A stretch of 64,000 nucleotides of DNA from DASUBN01 sp035691665 (GCA_035691665.1 DASSIS010000064.1:1-64000); one strand, 5' to 3'. Positions 42,314-50,296 are shown, numbered from the stretch's first letter. The notes: generated by a model from the sequence alone, not told the origin. Translations and numbers: made by a program.

Positions 42314-42564
42314 CACTTCTCCTTCAGCTGATGGCTGTGCTCGGCGTCCAGGTCGAGGCCGTAGAGTTCCTTGAACTTGCCGATCTTCGCGATGGACGCA
42401 CGGGAGAAGGGGGCCTTGCCCTCGAAGGCATGGAGCACGATGCCTTCCAGCAGGTCACCGAGGGTCAGGTCGTGGTCTTCGGCCACGGCCTTCAGCACTT
42501 TAAGCAGACGTTTCTCGAGACGGATGCCGGTCTGCACCCGTTCGATCTGCAGGGAGGGTTTCAT
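42313..42564 (-). CDS. Ribbon-helix-helix-type small DNA-binding protein
   Basis: This 83-residue protein has a beta-strand then helix-turn-helix pattern (SLQIERVQTGIRLEKRLLKVLKAVAEDHDLTLGDLLEGIVLHAFEG), as in MetJ/Arc/CopG-type proteins. The N-terminal VQTGIRLEK strand would lie in the DNA groove. The ATG lies 18 bp from a 26-bp perfect palindrome, the obvious binding site. It is coupled to the unknown 137-residue gene downstream. Function is inferred from fold and context only. Confidence 0.75.
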   Translation of the reverse strand: MKPSLQIERVQTGIRLEKRLLKVLKAVAEDHDLTLGDLLEGIVLHAFEGKAPFSRASIAKIGKFKELYGLDLDAEHSHQLKEK

Positions 42565-42582
42565 GGGCGGGTTCCATTTTGG

Positions 42583-42608
42583 TATAAATGTATTTTAATA
42601 CATTTATA
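42583..42608. promoter_or_regulatory. 26-bp palindromic operator before RHH gene
   Basis: TATAAATGTAT and ATACATTTATA (11-bp perfect arms, 42583-42593 and 42598-42608) flank TTTA. Such symmetry in a high-GC genome, 18 bp before the ATG of a ribbon-helix-helix gene, indicates an autoregulatory operator overlapping an AT-rich promoter. Confidence 0.8.
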
Positions 42609-42815
42609 TTACCCGCGGCAAGCCGGCCGGCGGCCACGACGCCCGGGCTTTCCGCGAGGGGCGGCAAAAAGGGTCGCTAGCCTTATGTATAGTCGTGGCC
42701 CCCTGCCGGCTTGGGGTATATTCCATAATGTAAGGGGATCGAGTTCACATGTGTCAGGTACTTTTTATGGCAAAATCCCCGCTCCCCCCAGATCAGTGAT
42801 CATCCACGTGCAGCG

Positions 42816-43169
42816 ATGAACCGTATGGCAACAGACCACGACGAACGCCGCAAACATCCGCGTCTGCGCCGTGAAGAACGGGCCGTCATCCGCCAGCTCA
42901 ACATCAGCGGCGAGGATGTGACGGTGTCCAAGTACTACTGCACCACCATCGACATCTCTCCCGGCGGCCTGCAGATCCAGACTAAGAAACCCTTCCCCCT
43001 GGGCGAGCAGGTGGAGATCAGCATCAACCTCGAAGGCCAGAACGGCGCCTTCAACCTCTCCGGCGTGACCCGCTGGATCGCGCCCTCCAAGGGCGAGCCG
43101 GGCTACGTGCTCGGCATCGAACTCATCACCAACAACAGCATCTCCGGCTGGAAGCGGATGTTCCACTGA
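42816..43169 (+). CDS. PilZ-domain protein
   Basis: This 117-residue protein is almost entirely a PilZ domain, which binds cyclic di-GMP. The two binding motifs are intact: R12-K-H-P-R16 (RxxxR) and D46-I-S-P-G-G51 (D/NxSxxG). Strands follow through VTRWIAPSKGEPGYVLGIELI. As a single-domain PilZ it would act as a diguanylate-sensing adaptor in the cytoplasm. No Shine-Dalgarno is obvious; an in-frame ATG at 42825 is an alternative start. The 250-bp upstream gap includes the RHH operator. Confidence 0.92.
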   Translation: MNRMATDHDERRKHPRLRREERAVIRQLNISGEDVTVSKYYCTTIDISPGGLQIQTKKPFPLGEQVEISINLEGQNGAFNLSGVTRWIAPSKGEPGYVLGIELITNNSISGWKRMFH

Positions 43170-43247
43170 GCATCCGGCGGCGGCTCACGCCGCAGCGTCC
43201 CGCTATAATCGCCCCGGTCGAATCCAACCATAACCGGGGGAGGTCCC

Positions 43248-43655
43248 ATGAAGTTCTTGGCGGATGACGGCGGCAAACTGGTGCTGCGCCTGCTCGTGGG
43301 CGGGCTCCTGATACTGCACGGCTTCCACAAGCTGGTGCACGGCCCGGGCGAGGTCTCAGGGATGCTCGCCGCCCACGGCGTGCCCGGCGTCTTCGGCTAC
43401 GCCGTATACCTCGGCGAGGTGGTGGGGCCGGCCCTGGTGCTGTTGGGCGTCTACGCGCGCATCGGGGGCCTCTTGATCCTCGCCAACATGGTGGTGGCGG
43501 TGCTCGCGACCCGCGGTCTCAACCTCTTCCACCTCAACGAGTTCGGGGGCCTCGGCATCGAGCTCGAGACCTTCTTCGGCATCGGCGGCCTGTGCATCGC
43601 CATGCTGGGTGCCGGGGCCTATAGCGCCGGGGGCACTAGCGGCAAGTGGAATTGA
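43248..43655 (+). CDS. DoxX-family membrane protein
   Basis: This 135-residue protein has GGGGGAGGT before its ATG and four hydrophobic helices. The opening GGKLVLRLLVGGLLILHGFHKLVHGPGEV is characteristic of the DoxX/TQO-small group, and GLCIAMLGAGAYSAGG closes it. Members take part in thiosulfate/quinone chemistry or other membrane redox steps, but most are unassigned. A TATAAT at 43204-43209 is a candidate -10. A 12-bp hairpin follows the gene. Confidence 0.88.
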   Translation: MKFLADDGGKLVLRLLVGGLLILHGFHKLVHGPGEVSGMLAAHGVPGVFGYAVYLGEVVGPALVLLGVYARIGGLLILANMVVAVLATRGLNLFHLNEFGGLGIELETFFGIGGLCIAMLGAGAYSAGGTSGKWN

Positions 43656-43682
43656 AGACGGCTGCCTGAAGGACTCAAGACG

Positions 43683-43710
43683 AGGACGCCCGGGCTATCC
43701 CGGGCGTCCT
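43683..43710. terminator. Strong hairpin between convergent DoxX and amidohydrolase genes
   Basis: AGGACGCCCGGG and CCCGGGCGTCCT form a perfect 12-bp stem around CTAT. No T-run is present on either strand. Its position between two convergent gene ends suggests a bidirectional transcript-end structure. Confidence 0.6.
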
Positions 43711-43729
43711 GCTCTACGCGGCTGGGTTT

Positions 43730-45160
43730 CTAACGCACGCCCACGTCGCCGCGCACGCTGTCGATGAGCTTGGCGCTGTCGTAAGCCACTCCATCCTTGA
43801 ACACGTACTGGACCTTGTGCAGGTCACGCGGGTCCTTGGACGGATCCCCGTCGATGACGATCAGATCGGCGCGCTTGCCGGCGGCGATGCTGCCGCAGTC
43901 CTTGTCTATGCCGAGGAAGCGGGCGCCGTTCAAGGTCGAGACCTGGATGGCCTGGGGCAGCGTAAGGCCCGCTTCCACCAGCAATTCCACTTCGCGGGCG
44001 TTGGAGTAGCCCGGCACCACGCCGCCATTGCCGGTCGGGTCGATGCCGTCCACCAGGAGGCCGCCGGCGTCGAAGTACGCTTTCTCGAAAGCCATACCGT
44101 GTTTGAAGGCCTGTACCGCATCCTGGGAATTCGCCTGGGCGGTACGGGCGTAAGCCCGGAGATAGTTGCTGCGGGCCTGCAGGGACATCAAGTCCAGCAC
44201 CGCGTCCGGCAGCACGGGGCGCCCCGGAGTGGAGGCCTCGAACACCGGCAGGGTGGAGGTGAGCGCCACGTGGTGCTGCAGCAGGACGTGCAGCAGCGCC
44301 TGGGCTTGGGGTCCCGCCGGATCCAGCTCCGACAGGGATTTCTGCACCGCGGCGTAGGGCGGGCACTGGTCGGGCTTCTTGTCCGCCACGAAGTCGGTGG
44401 CCACGAAGATGCCGTGCTCCAGGTCGTCGATGCCGAGTTCCGCCGCTTCCTTGTAAGTCACTGAGCACAGGTGGCCCGTGACCCGCGCGCCGTGCTTATG
44501 GGCGTAGTCGATCACTGCACCCAGGGTCTTCCTCGGGATGGTGGTGTAGGTCTTGAAGTCCCGGGCGCCCAGCGCGATCCAGTGGCGCACGATCTCCACC
44601 GCCACCGCCGGATCGCCGGAATCCGGCACCTGCATGATGGGGAAGTCGGGGCCCGCGCCCGTGAGATAGGGCCCCACGAAGTAGATCCGCGGGCCCAGCG
44701 CACGACCGGAATCTATCCATTGTTTGATGCCGAGATCGGCGTAGGGGTTGATGCTGCCGCCGGTGCGCATCGTGGTGACGCCACCCGCGAGATACAGGCG
44801 CGGGAAGCTGTAGGGCATGTTGGCGTAGGTGAGGGCCCCGGTGGGATAGAAGAGGTGCTCGTGCAGCATCACGTAGCCCGGCAGCACCGTCTTGCCGGCC
44901 AGCGGCACCTGCTGTGTGCCGGCAGGGAGAGCTACGCTGCCATCGGGCCCCAGCGCCGCGATGCGGCCGTCCTTGATGAGCAGCGTCATGCCGCGACGGG
45001 GGTCGGTGCCGGTGCCGTCGATGAGCGTGGCGCCGGTGAGCGCCAGCACCGGCGCCTGGTAGGCCACGAAGGGGTCGGGGGCGGTCCCCGGCGGCAGGTA
45101 GGAAGCGGCGCCGGCGGCGCCGGTGAACAGCAGGGCTAGCAGCGTGGGGTAGAGGCGCAT
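43730..45160 (-). CDS. Exported amidohydrolase, second copy of the family
   Basis: This 476-residue protein has CAGGAGACCGCC before its ATG and signal peptide MRLYPTLLALLFTGAAGAAS. The metal-site residues seen are HxH in MLHEHLFYPTG, Lys in FKTYTTIP, His in GHLCSVTYKEA and His in DDLEHGIFVA. The later Asp falls in LVDGIDPTGNGGVVPG, which departs from the usual GTDxG. The C-terminus KRADLIVIDGDPSKD is standard. It resembles the exported amidohydrolase at 35551 in layout, probably a hydrolase of cyclic amides or dipeptides in the periplasm. Confidence 0.9.
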   Translation of the reverse strand: MRLYPTLLALLFTGAAGAASYLPPGTAPDPFVAYQAPVLALTGATLIDGTGTDPRRGMTLLIKDGRIAALGPDGSVALPAGTQQVPLAGKTVLPGYVMLHEHLFYPTGALTYANMPYSFPRLYLAGGVTTMRTGGSINPYADLGIKQWIDSGRALGPRIYFVGPYLTGAGPDFPIMQVPDSGDPAVAVEIVRHWIALGARDFKTYTTIPRKTLGAVIDYAHKHGARVTGHLCSVTYKEAAELGIDDLEHGIFVATDFVADKKPDQCPPYAAVQKSLSELDPAGPQAQALLHVLLQHHVALTSTLPVFEASTPGRPVLPDAVLDLMSLQARSNYLRAYARTAQANSQDAVQAFKHGMAFEKAYFDAGGLLVDGIDPTGNGGVVPGYSNAREVELLVEAGLTLPQAIQVSTLNGARFLGIDKDCGSIAAGKRADLIVIDGDPSKDPRDLHKVQYVFKDGVAYDSAKLIDSVRGDVGVR

Positions 45161-45214
45161 GGCGGTCTCCTGGGCGGGCGGACCGTCAGGGACTTTAGCA
45201 GAACCGGCCTGGGC

Positions 45215-45493
45215 TCAGCGCCGGCCGGTGTCCGGCTGCCAGTCGGCGGAGCGGTGTTCGTAGCGGATGAAGGGGCCGCAAGGGAAGTCGAGGCTGGCGG
45301 CCGCCCGCTTGTACTCGATCAGGGTGCCCTTGTGCCCCTTGGGGCAGCTCACGAAGTCCTCGTCCTTGAGCCGGTAGAACACCCGCGCCGGTACATCCAC
45401 CCGGCAGGGTGGGGTGCACAGATGGCAGTAGACCGCGGCATCGTGGAGCATGATGCGGTGTTGGAGGCGCCTGTCGTGTCCCATCTGCAGCAT
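45215..45493 (-). CDS. Small Cys-rich protein of unknown function
   Basis: I start at ATG 45493, giving 92 residues; the longer frame overlaps the divergent zinc-ribbon gene. Cysteines group as CHLCTPPC (two CxxC-like pairs), SCPKGHKG and a lone FPCGPF, suggesting a bound metal. The rest is basic (DVPARVFYRLKDEDFV). I do not recognise a family. It is divergent from another zinc-ribbon protein at 45705, so both could be parts of one small metal-binding module. Confidence 0.6.
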   Translation of the reverse strand: MLQMGHDRRLQHRIMLHDAAVYCHLCTPPCRVDVPARVFYRLKDEDFVSCPKGHKGTLIEYKRAAASLDFPCGPFIRYEHRSADWQPDTGRR

Positions 45494-45664
45494 CCGGTGT
45501 TCTTCTGGTTCAGATGATGGGGTGAGTCTATTGTCCGGCCCGCTCTGGGGAAGTCGGACGACGCCTACACGTGCTGTAAGCAGGTGCGTACGGGGCAGGC
45601 GAGGATCTGTCGGCTTTGCGACCGGATTTGCTTGGGTTTGCCCGAGGAGTATTCTTTTCCCAAG

Positions 45665-45688
45665 GGGTGCCGGACCGGCACCCTTTTT
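45665..45688 (+). terminator. Terminator-like hairpin 16 bp before a start codon
   Basis: GGGTGCCGG and CCGGCACCC are near-perfect arms around A, immediately followed by TTTTT (45684-45688). Its location, just upstream of the ribosome-binding site of the gene at 45705, is unusual. It may end a short leader RNA or act as an attenuator. Confidence 0.6.
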
Positions 45689-45704
45689 GCCGGCGGAGGT
45701 GGGT

Positions 45705-45929
45705 ATGAATACCGTGATCATGGACGTGGACGTTCACATGACCTGCCCCGGCTGCGGCAAGGCCATGACCCAGAAGCTCCGCTGGCTGGAAGGCAATGCC
45801 GAGTTCAAGTGCCCGGGCTGCGGCAAGTCGATCGGCAAGTACGCCGATCAGGTCCTGCGGGTACGGCACGAACTGATCCATCTCGATGAAGCCGAGAAGG
45901 CCACCAAGAAGTTCAGCATCAACCTCTGA
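45705..45929 (+). CDS. Small zinc-ribbon protein
   Basis: This 74-residue protein has GGAGGTG before ATG 45705. Two CPGCGK motifs (in TCPGCGKAMTQKLRWLEGN and FKCPGCGKSIGKYAD) form a typical four-Cys zinc ribbon. The tail is helical and Lys-rich. No enzymatic domain is present, so nucleic-acid or protein binding is likely. It is preceded by a terminator-like hairpin and overlaps, at its stop, palindromes shared with the convergent gene. Confidence 0.8.
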   Translation: MNTVIMDVDVHMTCPGCGKAMTQKLRWLEGNAEFKCPGCGKSIGKYADQVLRVRHELIHLDEAEKATKKFSINL

Positions 45930-45956
45930 TCCGGATCAGGCGCCCGGCCGGGCGCC
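45926..45956. other. Two adjoining perfect palindromes at convergent stop codons
   Basis: CTGATCCGGATCAG (45926-45939) covers both stop codons of the convergent genes. GGCGCCCGGCCGGGCGCC (45939-45956) covers the last codons of the minus-strand gene. Together they could form transcript-end hairpins in both directions. There is no T-run. Confidence 0.5.
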
Positions 45957-46238
45957 GTCCTTCACCTTGACGTAGCTGCGCTCGCCTGTCGCCGCGTCGT
46001 AGTAGACTTCGACGAGTTCCCGGCTGACCGGGTCCACGAAGCGCTCGCCGGTGGGCACGCCCTTGGCGGCCCCGGCCGCATGCAGCCACTTGTAGCGCCA
46101 GCGCTCGAACAGCGTCCCGAACGTCAGCAGGCCGCCGAACACCAGCGCCACCACGGCATCGGCCGGCCGCACCCAGAGCAGCAGGGCTCCGCTGCCGAGG
46201 ATCAGCAGCGCCGCCAGCAGCACGAGGGTGCGCAGCAT
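45936..46238 (-). CDS. Small membrane protein following YbjQ-family gene
   Basis: This 100-residue protein has two hydrophobic helices: residues 3-24 (RTLVLLAALLILGSGALLLWV) and 28-45 (AVVALVFGGLLTFGTLF). A soluble tail includes GERFVDPVSRELVEVYYDAATGERSYVKVKD. Its ATG follows directly on the TGA of the upstream YbjQ-family gene, so they are translationally coupled. I do not recognise a named family. The 'VYYDAATGERSYV' tail occurs in small membrane proteins seen beside YbjQ genes, from which a joint role is inferred. Confidence 0.75.
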   Translation of the reverse strand: MLRTLVLLAALLILGSGALLLWVRPADAVVALVFGGLLTFGTLFERWRYKWLHAAGAAKGVPTGERFVDPVSRELVEVYYDAATGERSYVKVKDGARPGA

Positions 46239-46559
46239 TCAGGCCTTCTCCAGCACCACCGCCGTGCCGTAGGCCACGATCTCGCTCATCACCTGCCCGA
46301 TCTCGGAGGAGTCGAAGCGCATCATGATGATGCCGTTGGCGCCCATGGTGCCGGCGTTCTGCACCATGCGGTCCACCGCGTGGCGCCGGGCCTCCTCCAG
46401 GAGCTCCGTGTACTCGGTGATCTCGCCGCCCACGATGGAGCGCAAGCCCGCGAGGATGTTGCCGGTGAGGCCGCGGCTGCGCACCACCACCCCGAACACC
46501 TGTCCCTTGGTCTCCTTCACCCGGTATCCGGCGACGTTCTCGGTCGTGACCACGATCAT
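46239..46559 (-). CDS. YbjQ-family (UPF0145) protein
   Basis: This 106-residue protein has AGGGAGAA before its ATG. The N-terminal part reads MIVVTTENVAGYRVKETKGQVFGVVVRS, with RGLTGNILAGLRSIVGGEITEYTELLEEAR after it and GANGIIMMRFDSSEIG near the end, all standard for YbjQ proteins, which form rings. The family has been called heavy-metal-binding, but its function is not settled. It is coupled to the small membrane protein downstream. Confidence 0.92.
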   Translation of the reverse strand: MIVVTTENVAGYRVKETKGQVFGVVVRSRGLTGNILAGLRSIVGGEITEYTELLEEARRHAVDRMVQNAGTMGANGIIMMRFDSSEIGQVMSEIVAYGTAVVLEKA

Positions 46560-46626
46560 GGACGTTCTCCCTGTGTACCGGCGGCGCCGGCCTACGATTA
46601 ATTAGATTGCGGCGGCCGGCCGGTTT

Positions 46627-47574
46627 TCAAGCCTCCGATGCCTCCGTCGGCTGGGTGGTCCCGGCCTTGGCGCCCTTGGCCGCCCCGAAGTACATGATGA
46701 TGCACACCGCGGCCACGATGATGGCACCGGCGAGCAGGATGCGGGCATTCAGGGTCTCGCCCGCCAGCGCCCAGCCCAGGATCACGGCGATCACCGGGTT
46801 CACGAAGGCGTAGGTGGAGGCGCGCGCCGGCGTGGTGACCTTGAGCAGCCACACGTAGGCGGAGAAGCCCAGCAAGGAGCCGAAGATGGTCAGGTACACG
46901 AGGGCCAGGACTGACTTGAGCGTGATGCCGTCCACGTGCAGCACCACGCCCTCGCCGGTAGCGAGGCCCACGATCCACAGCAGCGCGCCGCCGGCGATCA
47001 TCTCCATGGCGATGCCGAGGAAGGTGGAGGCGGGCAGGTGCGCGCGCGGCGCGTACAGCGAGCCCACCGCCCAGGAGAAGCTGGCCGCGAGCAGGAACCC
47101 CACCCCGAGGGGGTCCGCGTGACCGGCGCTCTGGCCCGGCAGCACCAGGATGGCGAGGCCGACGATGCCGAGGACGAGGCCCGCGATCACCGAGAGCTTG
47201 GGCTGTGTGCGTTGCTCCAGGGCGTTCAGGAGCACCATCCAGAACGGCACCGCCGCCACGATGAGCGCGGCGATGCCGGAGGGCACGGTCTGCTCGGCGA
47301 TGGACACGAGGCCGTTGCCACCGAGCAGCAGCAGCCCACCGAGAATCGCAGCGCTGCGCCAATGGCTGAACGTGGGCCGCACCGCGCCGCGCAGCCGCAC
47401 CAGGGCATAGAGGATGCAGCCGGCGGCGAAGAAGCGCGTGCCGGCCATGAGCAGGGGCGGGATGGAGGCCACGGCGAAGCGGATGCCGAGGTAGGTGGAA
47501 CCCCAGAGGATATAGACCGCGGCGAAGCCTAGGGCGATGAGGGCCGGCGAGGCGTGGCTCTGAGAGGCGGGCAT
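46627..47574 (-). CDS. EamA-family (YedA-like) drug/metabolite exporter
   Basis: This 315-residue protein has about ten TM helices in two EamA halves. The opening LGFAAVYILWGSTYLGIRFAV is the YedA/RhaT-like signature, and PVIAVILGWALAGETLNARILLAGAIIV lies in the second half. AAGGAAAT precedes the ATG. Family members export amino acids, nucleosides or drugs. It lies 18 bp downstream of the regulator gene at 47593, in the same operon, so it is the likely regulated transporter. Confidence 0.92.
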   Translation of the reverse strand: MPASQSHASPALIALGFAAVYILWGSTYLGIRFAVASIPPLLMAGTRFFAAGCILYALVRLRGAVRPTFSHWRSAAILGGLLLLGGNGLVSIAEQTVPSGIAALIVAAVPFWMVLLNALEQRTQPKLSVIAGLVLGIVGLAILVLPGQSAGHADPLGVGFLLAASFSWAVGSLYAPRAHLPASTFLGIAMEMIAGGALLWIVGLATGEGVVLHVDGITLKSVLALVYLTIFGSLLGFSAYVWLLKVTTPARASTYAFVNPVIAVILGWALAGETLNARILLAGAIIVAAVCIIMYFGAAKGAKAGTTQPTEASEA

Positions 47575-47592
47575 GGATTTCCTTCGATGGGG

Positions 47593-48297
47593 TCAGTGGT
47601 CGTGTTCGACGCCGAAACGGACCTTGAGTTCACGCTTGCCGGCGGCGGTGAGCTTGAGCGCCCGGCTGTCCAGATCCTTCACCAGCCAGCGGCGTCTCAG
47701 CGCCATCTGCAGCAGCGCCGCGCCGAGCGCACCGGCGAGATGCGGGCGGCGTTCGCTCCAGTCGAGGCAGGCGCAGGCGAAGCGGCGCCGCTGGGAGCGG
47801 GCGCCGTCGAGGTCCACTCCGGCCGCGGCGAACACGCCGGCGCCCTTGCCGGTGAGCTCGTAGGCGCCGTCCTGGCCGGCGTCCTCCACCAGCCAAGCCT
47901 GCTCGAGGAAGCGCTGGTTGAGGGAGACCGCCACGGCCCCCGCCATGTGGTCGTAGCAGGTGCGCGCGGCACGCAGGCGCGGCGGCGTACTGGGTACGAA
48001 CTCGCGGCGGGATTTGCCCGCCAGCACCGTGAGCGCCTCCAGGGCCGCGGCCACGCTGGCGTTCTCCAGGCTGTAGTAGCGGTAGCGGCCCTGGGTGGTG
48101 ACCTGCACCAGCCGCTGCTCCAGGAGGCGGGCCAGGTGCACGCTGGCGGTGGAAGGGCTCACTTCCGCCACCACCGCGAGCTCGGTGCTGGTGCGGGCGT
48201 GTCCGTCCATCAGGCAATAGAGCATGCGGGTGCGCGCCGGCTCGGCGATGGCGGCGGCGATGTCGGACACCGGGGGGCTGGGGGCCGGGACATTCAT
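47593..48297 (-). CDS. ArsR-like winged-helix regulator with extra C-terminal domain
   Basis: I start at ATG 48297, since the longer frame runs through a non-coding divergent region. The 234-residue product has an ArsR-type winged helix at about 8-95 (DIAAAIAEPARTRMLYCLMDG, then TSTELAVVAEVSPSTASVHLARLLEQRLVQV). A second, longer half (about 120-230) has CYDHMAGAVAVSLNQRFLE and ends ELKVRFGVEHDH, a length and layout seen in 230-residue ArsR relatives. It heads an operon with the EamA transporter and is divergent from the NIPSNAP-led operon at 48400, which it may also control. Confidence 0.88.
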   Translation of the reverse strand: MNVPAPSPPVSDIAAAIAEPARTRMLYCLMDGHARTSTELAVVAEVSPSTASVHLARLLEQRLVQVTTQGRYRYYSLENASVAAALEALTVLAGKSRREFVPSTPPRLRAARTCYDHMAGAVAVSLNQRFLEQAWLVEDAGQDGAYELTGKGAGVFAAAGVDLDGARSQRRRFACACLDWSERRPHLAGALGAALLQMALRRRWLVKDLDSRALKLTAAGKRELKVRFGVEHDH

Positions 48298-48399
48298 AGT
48301 TTTATCGTAAGCGAAGTATCGAAAGATGACAAGCCGGAGACTGCTGCTGACCGCGGGCGCCCTTGAGGCGCAGCGTCGTCGCGTCCCGAGGAGCTGCCC

Positions 48400-48729
48400 A
48401 TGAAAGTGACCTGCATCATCCGTTACGAGATCGATCCCTTCCAGAAGGACGCGTTCCGGGAATACGCGCAGAACTGGGGACGCATCATCCCGCGCTGCGG
48501 CGGACACCTCGTGGGCTACTTCCTGCCCTACCAGGGCACCAACAACGTGGCCTGGGGGCTCATCGCCTTCGAGAGCCTCGCCGCCTACGAGGCCTATCAG
48601 GCCCAGCTGCGGGCCGATCCGGAGGGGCGCAGCAACTTCGCCATGGCAGAGGACCGGCGCTTCATCCTGCGGGAGGAGCGCAGCTTCGTGGAGACCGTGG
48701 ATGCGGCCTTCGGGATCCCCGCGCAGTGA
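48400..48729 (+). CDS. NIPSNAP-family protein
   Basis: This 109-residue single-domain protein has GAGGAGC before its ATG. The alpha-beta barrel-type pattern is typical: VTCIIRYEIDPFQKDAFREYA, then WGRIIPRCGGHLVGYFLPYQG, WGLIAFESLAAYEAYQAQL and FAMAEDRRFILREERSF. Family members are ferredoxin-fold dimers of unclear function, sometimes monooxygenase-like. It is first of a tightly coupled set (GTGA overlap with the next gene) including a PEP-mutase-like protein and a racemase. Confidence 0.9.
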   Translation: MKVTCIIRYEIDPFQKDAFREYAQNWGRIIPRCGGHLVGYFLPYQGTNNVAWGLIAFESLAAYEAYQAQLRADPEGRSNFAMAEDRRFILREERSFVETVDAAFGIPAQ

Positions 48730-49583
48730 GCCTGAACCCGCCGGGAGCGCCGACGCAGGCGGAGAAGGCGGAGCGGTTCCGGGCGCTGCACCGGCGCGCC
48801 GGGGCCTTCATCATCCCCAACCCCTGGGACCGGGGCACGGCGCGGCTGCTCGCGCATCTCGGCTTCGAGGCGCTAGCCACCACGAGCGCCGGTCACGCGT
48901 TCTCCGCCGGACACCCGGACAACGCCGTGTCGCGGGAGGCCATGCTCGCGCACGTGAGCACCCTCGCCACCGCCACGCCGCTCCCGGTGAGCGCCGACCT
49001 CGAACACGGCTACGGCGACGCACCCGCGACCGTGGCCGAGACCATACGCTTCGCCGCCGGCGTGGGCGCGGTCGGCGGCTCCATCGAGGATTCCACCGGG
49101 CGCCCCGAGCAGCCGCTCTACGACATCGGGCAGGCGACGGAGCGCATCCGCGCCGCCGCCGAAGCGGCCCGCAAGCTGCCTTTCCCCTTCATGCTCACGG
49201 CGCGCGCCGAGAACTATCTCGTGGGCCGGCCCGACCTCAAGGACACCCTGCGGCGCCTGCAGGCCTATCAGGAAGCGGGGGCGGACGTGCTCTACGCCCC
49301 CGGCCTCGCGAGCCGCGAGGACATCGCCGCGGTGGTGAGTTCGCTGGACCGGCCGGTGAACGTGGTGATGGGCCTGCAGGGGGTGCGCCTCGGGCTCGCG
49401 GAACTCTCGGCCCTGGGGGTGAGGCGCATCAGCGTCGGCAGCGCGCTCGCCCGGGCCGCGTTCGGCGCCTTCCTGCGCGCGGCGGAGGAGATGCGCACCC
49501 AGGGGAGCTTCGGCTTCGCGGACGAGGCGGCGCCTTACCGGGATCTCAACTCCCTGTTCAGGGCCTTGGAAGACAAGCCATGA
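48726..49583 (+). CDS. Isocitrate lyase/phosphoenolpyruvate mutase family protein
   Basis: The start is GTG 48726, overlapping the previous stop by four bases; 285 residues. Superfamily hallmarks are seen: FIIPNPWDRGTARLLAHLGF, ATTSAGHAFSAGHPD, metal-site VSADLEHGYGDA, GSIEDSTG and MLTARAENYLVGR. A catalytic KKCGH loop of true isocitrate lyases is absent, so a C-C or C-P lyase/mutase of this broader family is more likely (compare oxaloacetate decarboxylase or 2-methylisocitrate lyase relatives). The reaction is unassigned. It is followed by a racemase gene with ATGA overlap. Confidence 0.9.
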   Translation: MSLNPPGAPTQAEKAERFRALHRRAGAFIIPNPWDRGTARLLAHLGFEALATTSAGHAFSAGHPDNAVSREAMLAHVSTLATATPLPVSADLEHGYGDAPATVAETIRFAAGVGAVGGSIEDSTGRPEQPLYDIGQATERIRAAAEAARKLPFPFMLTARAENYLVGRPDLKDTLRRLQAYQEAGADVLYAPGLASREDIAAVVSSLDRPVNVVMGLQGVRLGLAELSALGVRRISVGSALARAAFGAFLRAAEEMRTQGSFGFADEAAPYRDLNSLFRALEDKP

Positions 49584-50296
49584 AGAAGATCGGACTCGTG
49601 GGCGGCATCGCCTGGCCTTCCACCGTGGATTATTACTCCGGCCTGTGCCGCCTGGCACAAGCCGACCACGTCCTGCCGGAGATGAGCATCGAATCCCTGG
49701 ACCACGGACGGGCCGTGGCCTATCTGGGTCGCGACGGAGATGAGGCTTCCTGGGGCAGGTTCGAGGCCTACCACCATGAAGCTTTGCGGCGCCTGGAGAA
49801 GAGCGGCGCCGAGGTGGCCGCCATCGCCAGCAATACCTCCCACATCCGCTTCCCGGAGATCACCGCGGGCATCCGCATCCCGGTCATCAACATCTTCGAT
49901 GCCCTGGCTGCGGAATGTGCGCGCCTGGGCGAGAAAGAGGTGCTGATATTGGGCACCGCCGCCACCATGACTTCGCTGCGCCTGCCCGCCGTGTTCGCAT
50001 CCCGGGGCATAAAGGCCGCGGGCCCGGAGGATGCGGCGCTACGAGCCCTCACCGTGCAACTGAGCCAGGAACTGCAGCATGGCCTGGACCGGGCGGCCGC
50101 CTCCCGTCTGGCGGACATCGTCAGGCGTCACGCCATGGGCCGTCCGCCCGCCCTCGTGTGCCTCGCCTGCACTGAGCTGCCCCTGGCCTTGCCCGGCTCC
50201 GGGCCCCACACGCTCATGGAATCGGAAGGTATCCGTTACCTCAATTCGTCCACCGTGCACATACACGCCATCTTCGATCACGCCACTTCCGGATAG
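49580..50296 (+). CDS. Aspartate/glutamate racemase family protein (YgeA/RacX-like)
   Basis: This 238-residue protein starts MKKIGLVGGIAWPSTVDYYS, typical of the YgeA/RacX branch. The second catalytic residue is C197 in CLACTELPLALP. The first is Ser84 in AIASNTSH where most racemases have Cys and E. coli YgeA has Thr83, so it resembles the one-cysteine, one-hydroxyl YgeA type. It would racemise or epimerise acidic or other amino acids. It overlaps the PEP-mutase-like gene (ATGA) and is followed 10 bp later by an exported hydrolase. Confidence 0.9.
   Translation: MKKIGLVGGIAWPSTVDYYSGLCRLAQADHVLPEMSIESLDHGRAVAYLGRDGDEASWGRFEAYHHEALRRLEKSGAEVAAIASNTSHIRFPEITAGIRIPVINIFDALAAECARLGEKEVLILGTAATMTSLRLPAVFASRGIKAAGPEDAALRALTVQLSQELQHGLDRAAASRLADIVRRHAMGRPPALVCLACTELPLALPGSGPHTLMESEGIRYLNSSTVHIHAIFDHATSG

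Noticed and set aside
41900..42564. Definite toxin-antitoxin system
   Set aside because: The operon layout fits, but the second protein has no toxin-family motif, so the call is left open.
16340..42694. Shared 11-mer TTATGTATAGT at 16340-16350 and 42684-42694, upstream of signalling genes
   Set aside because: Two copies only, AT-rich and promoter-like; coincidence is likely.
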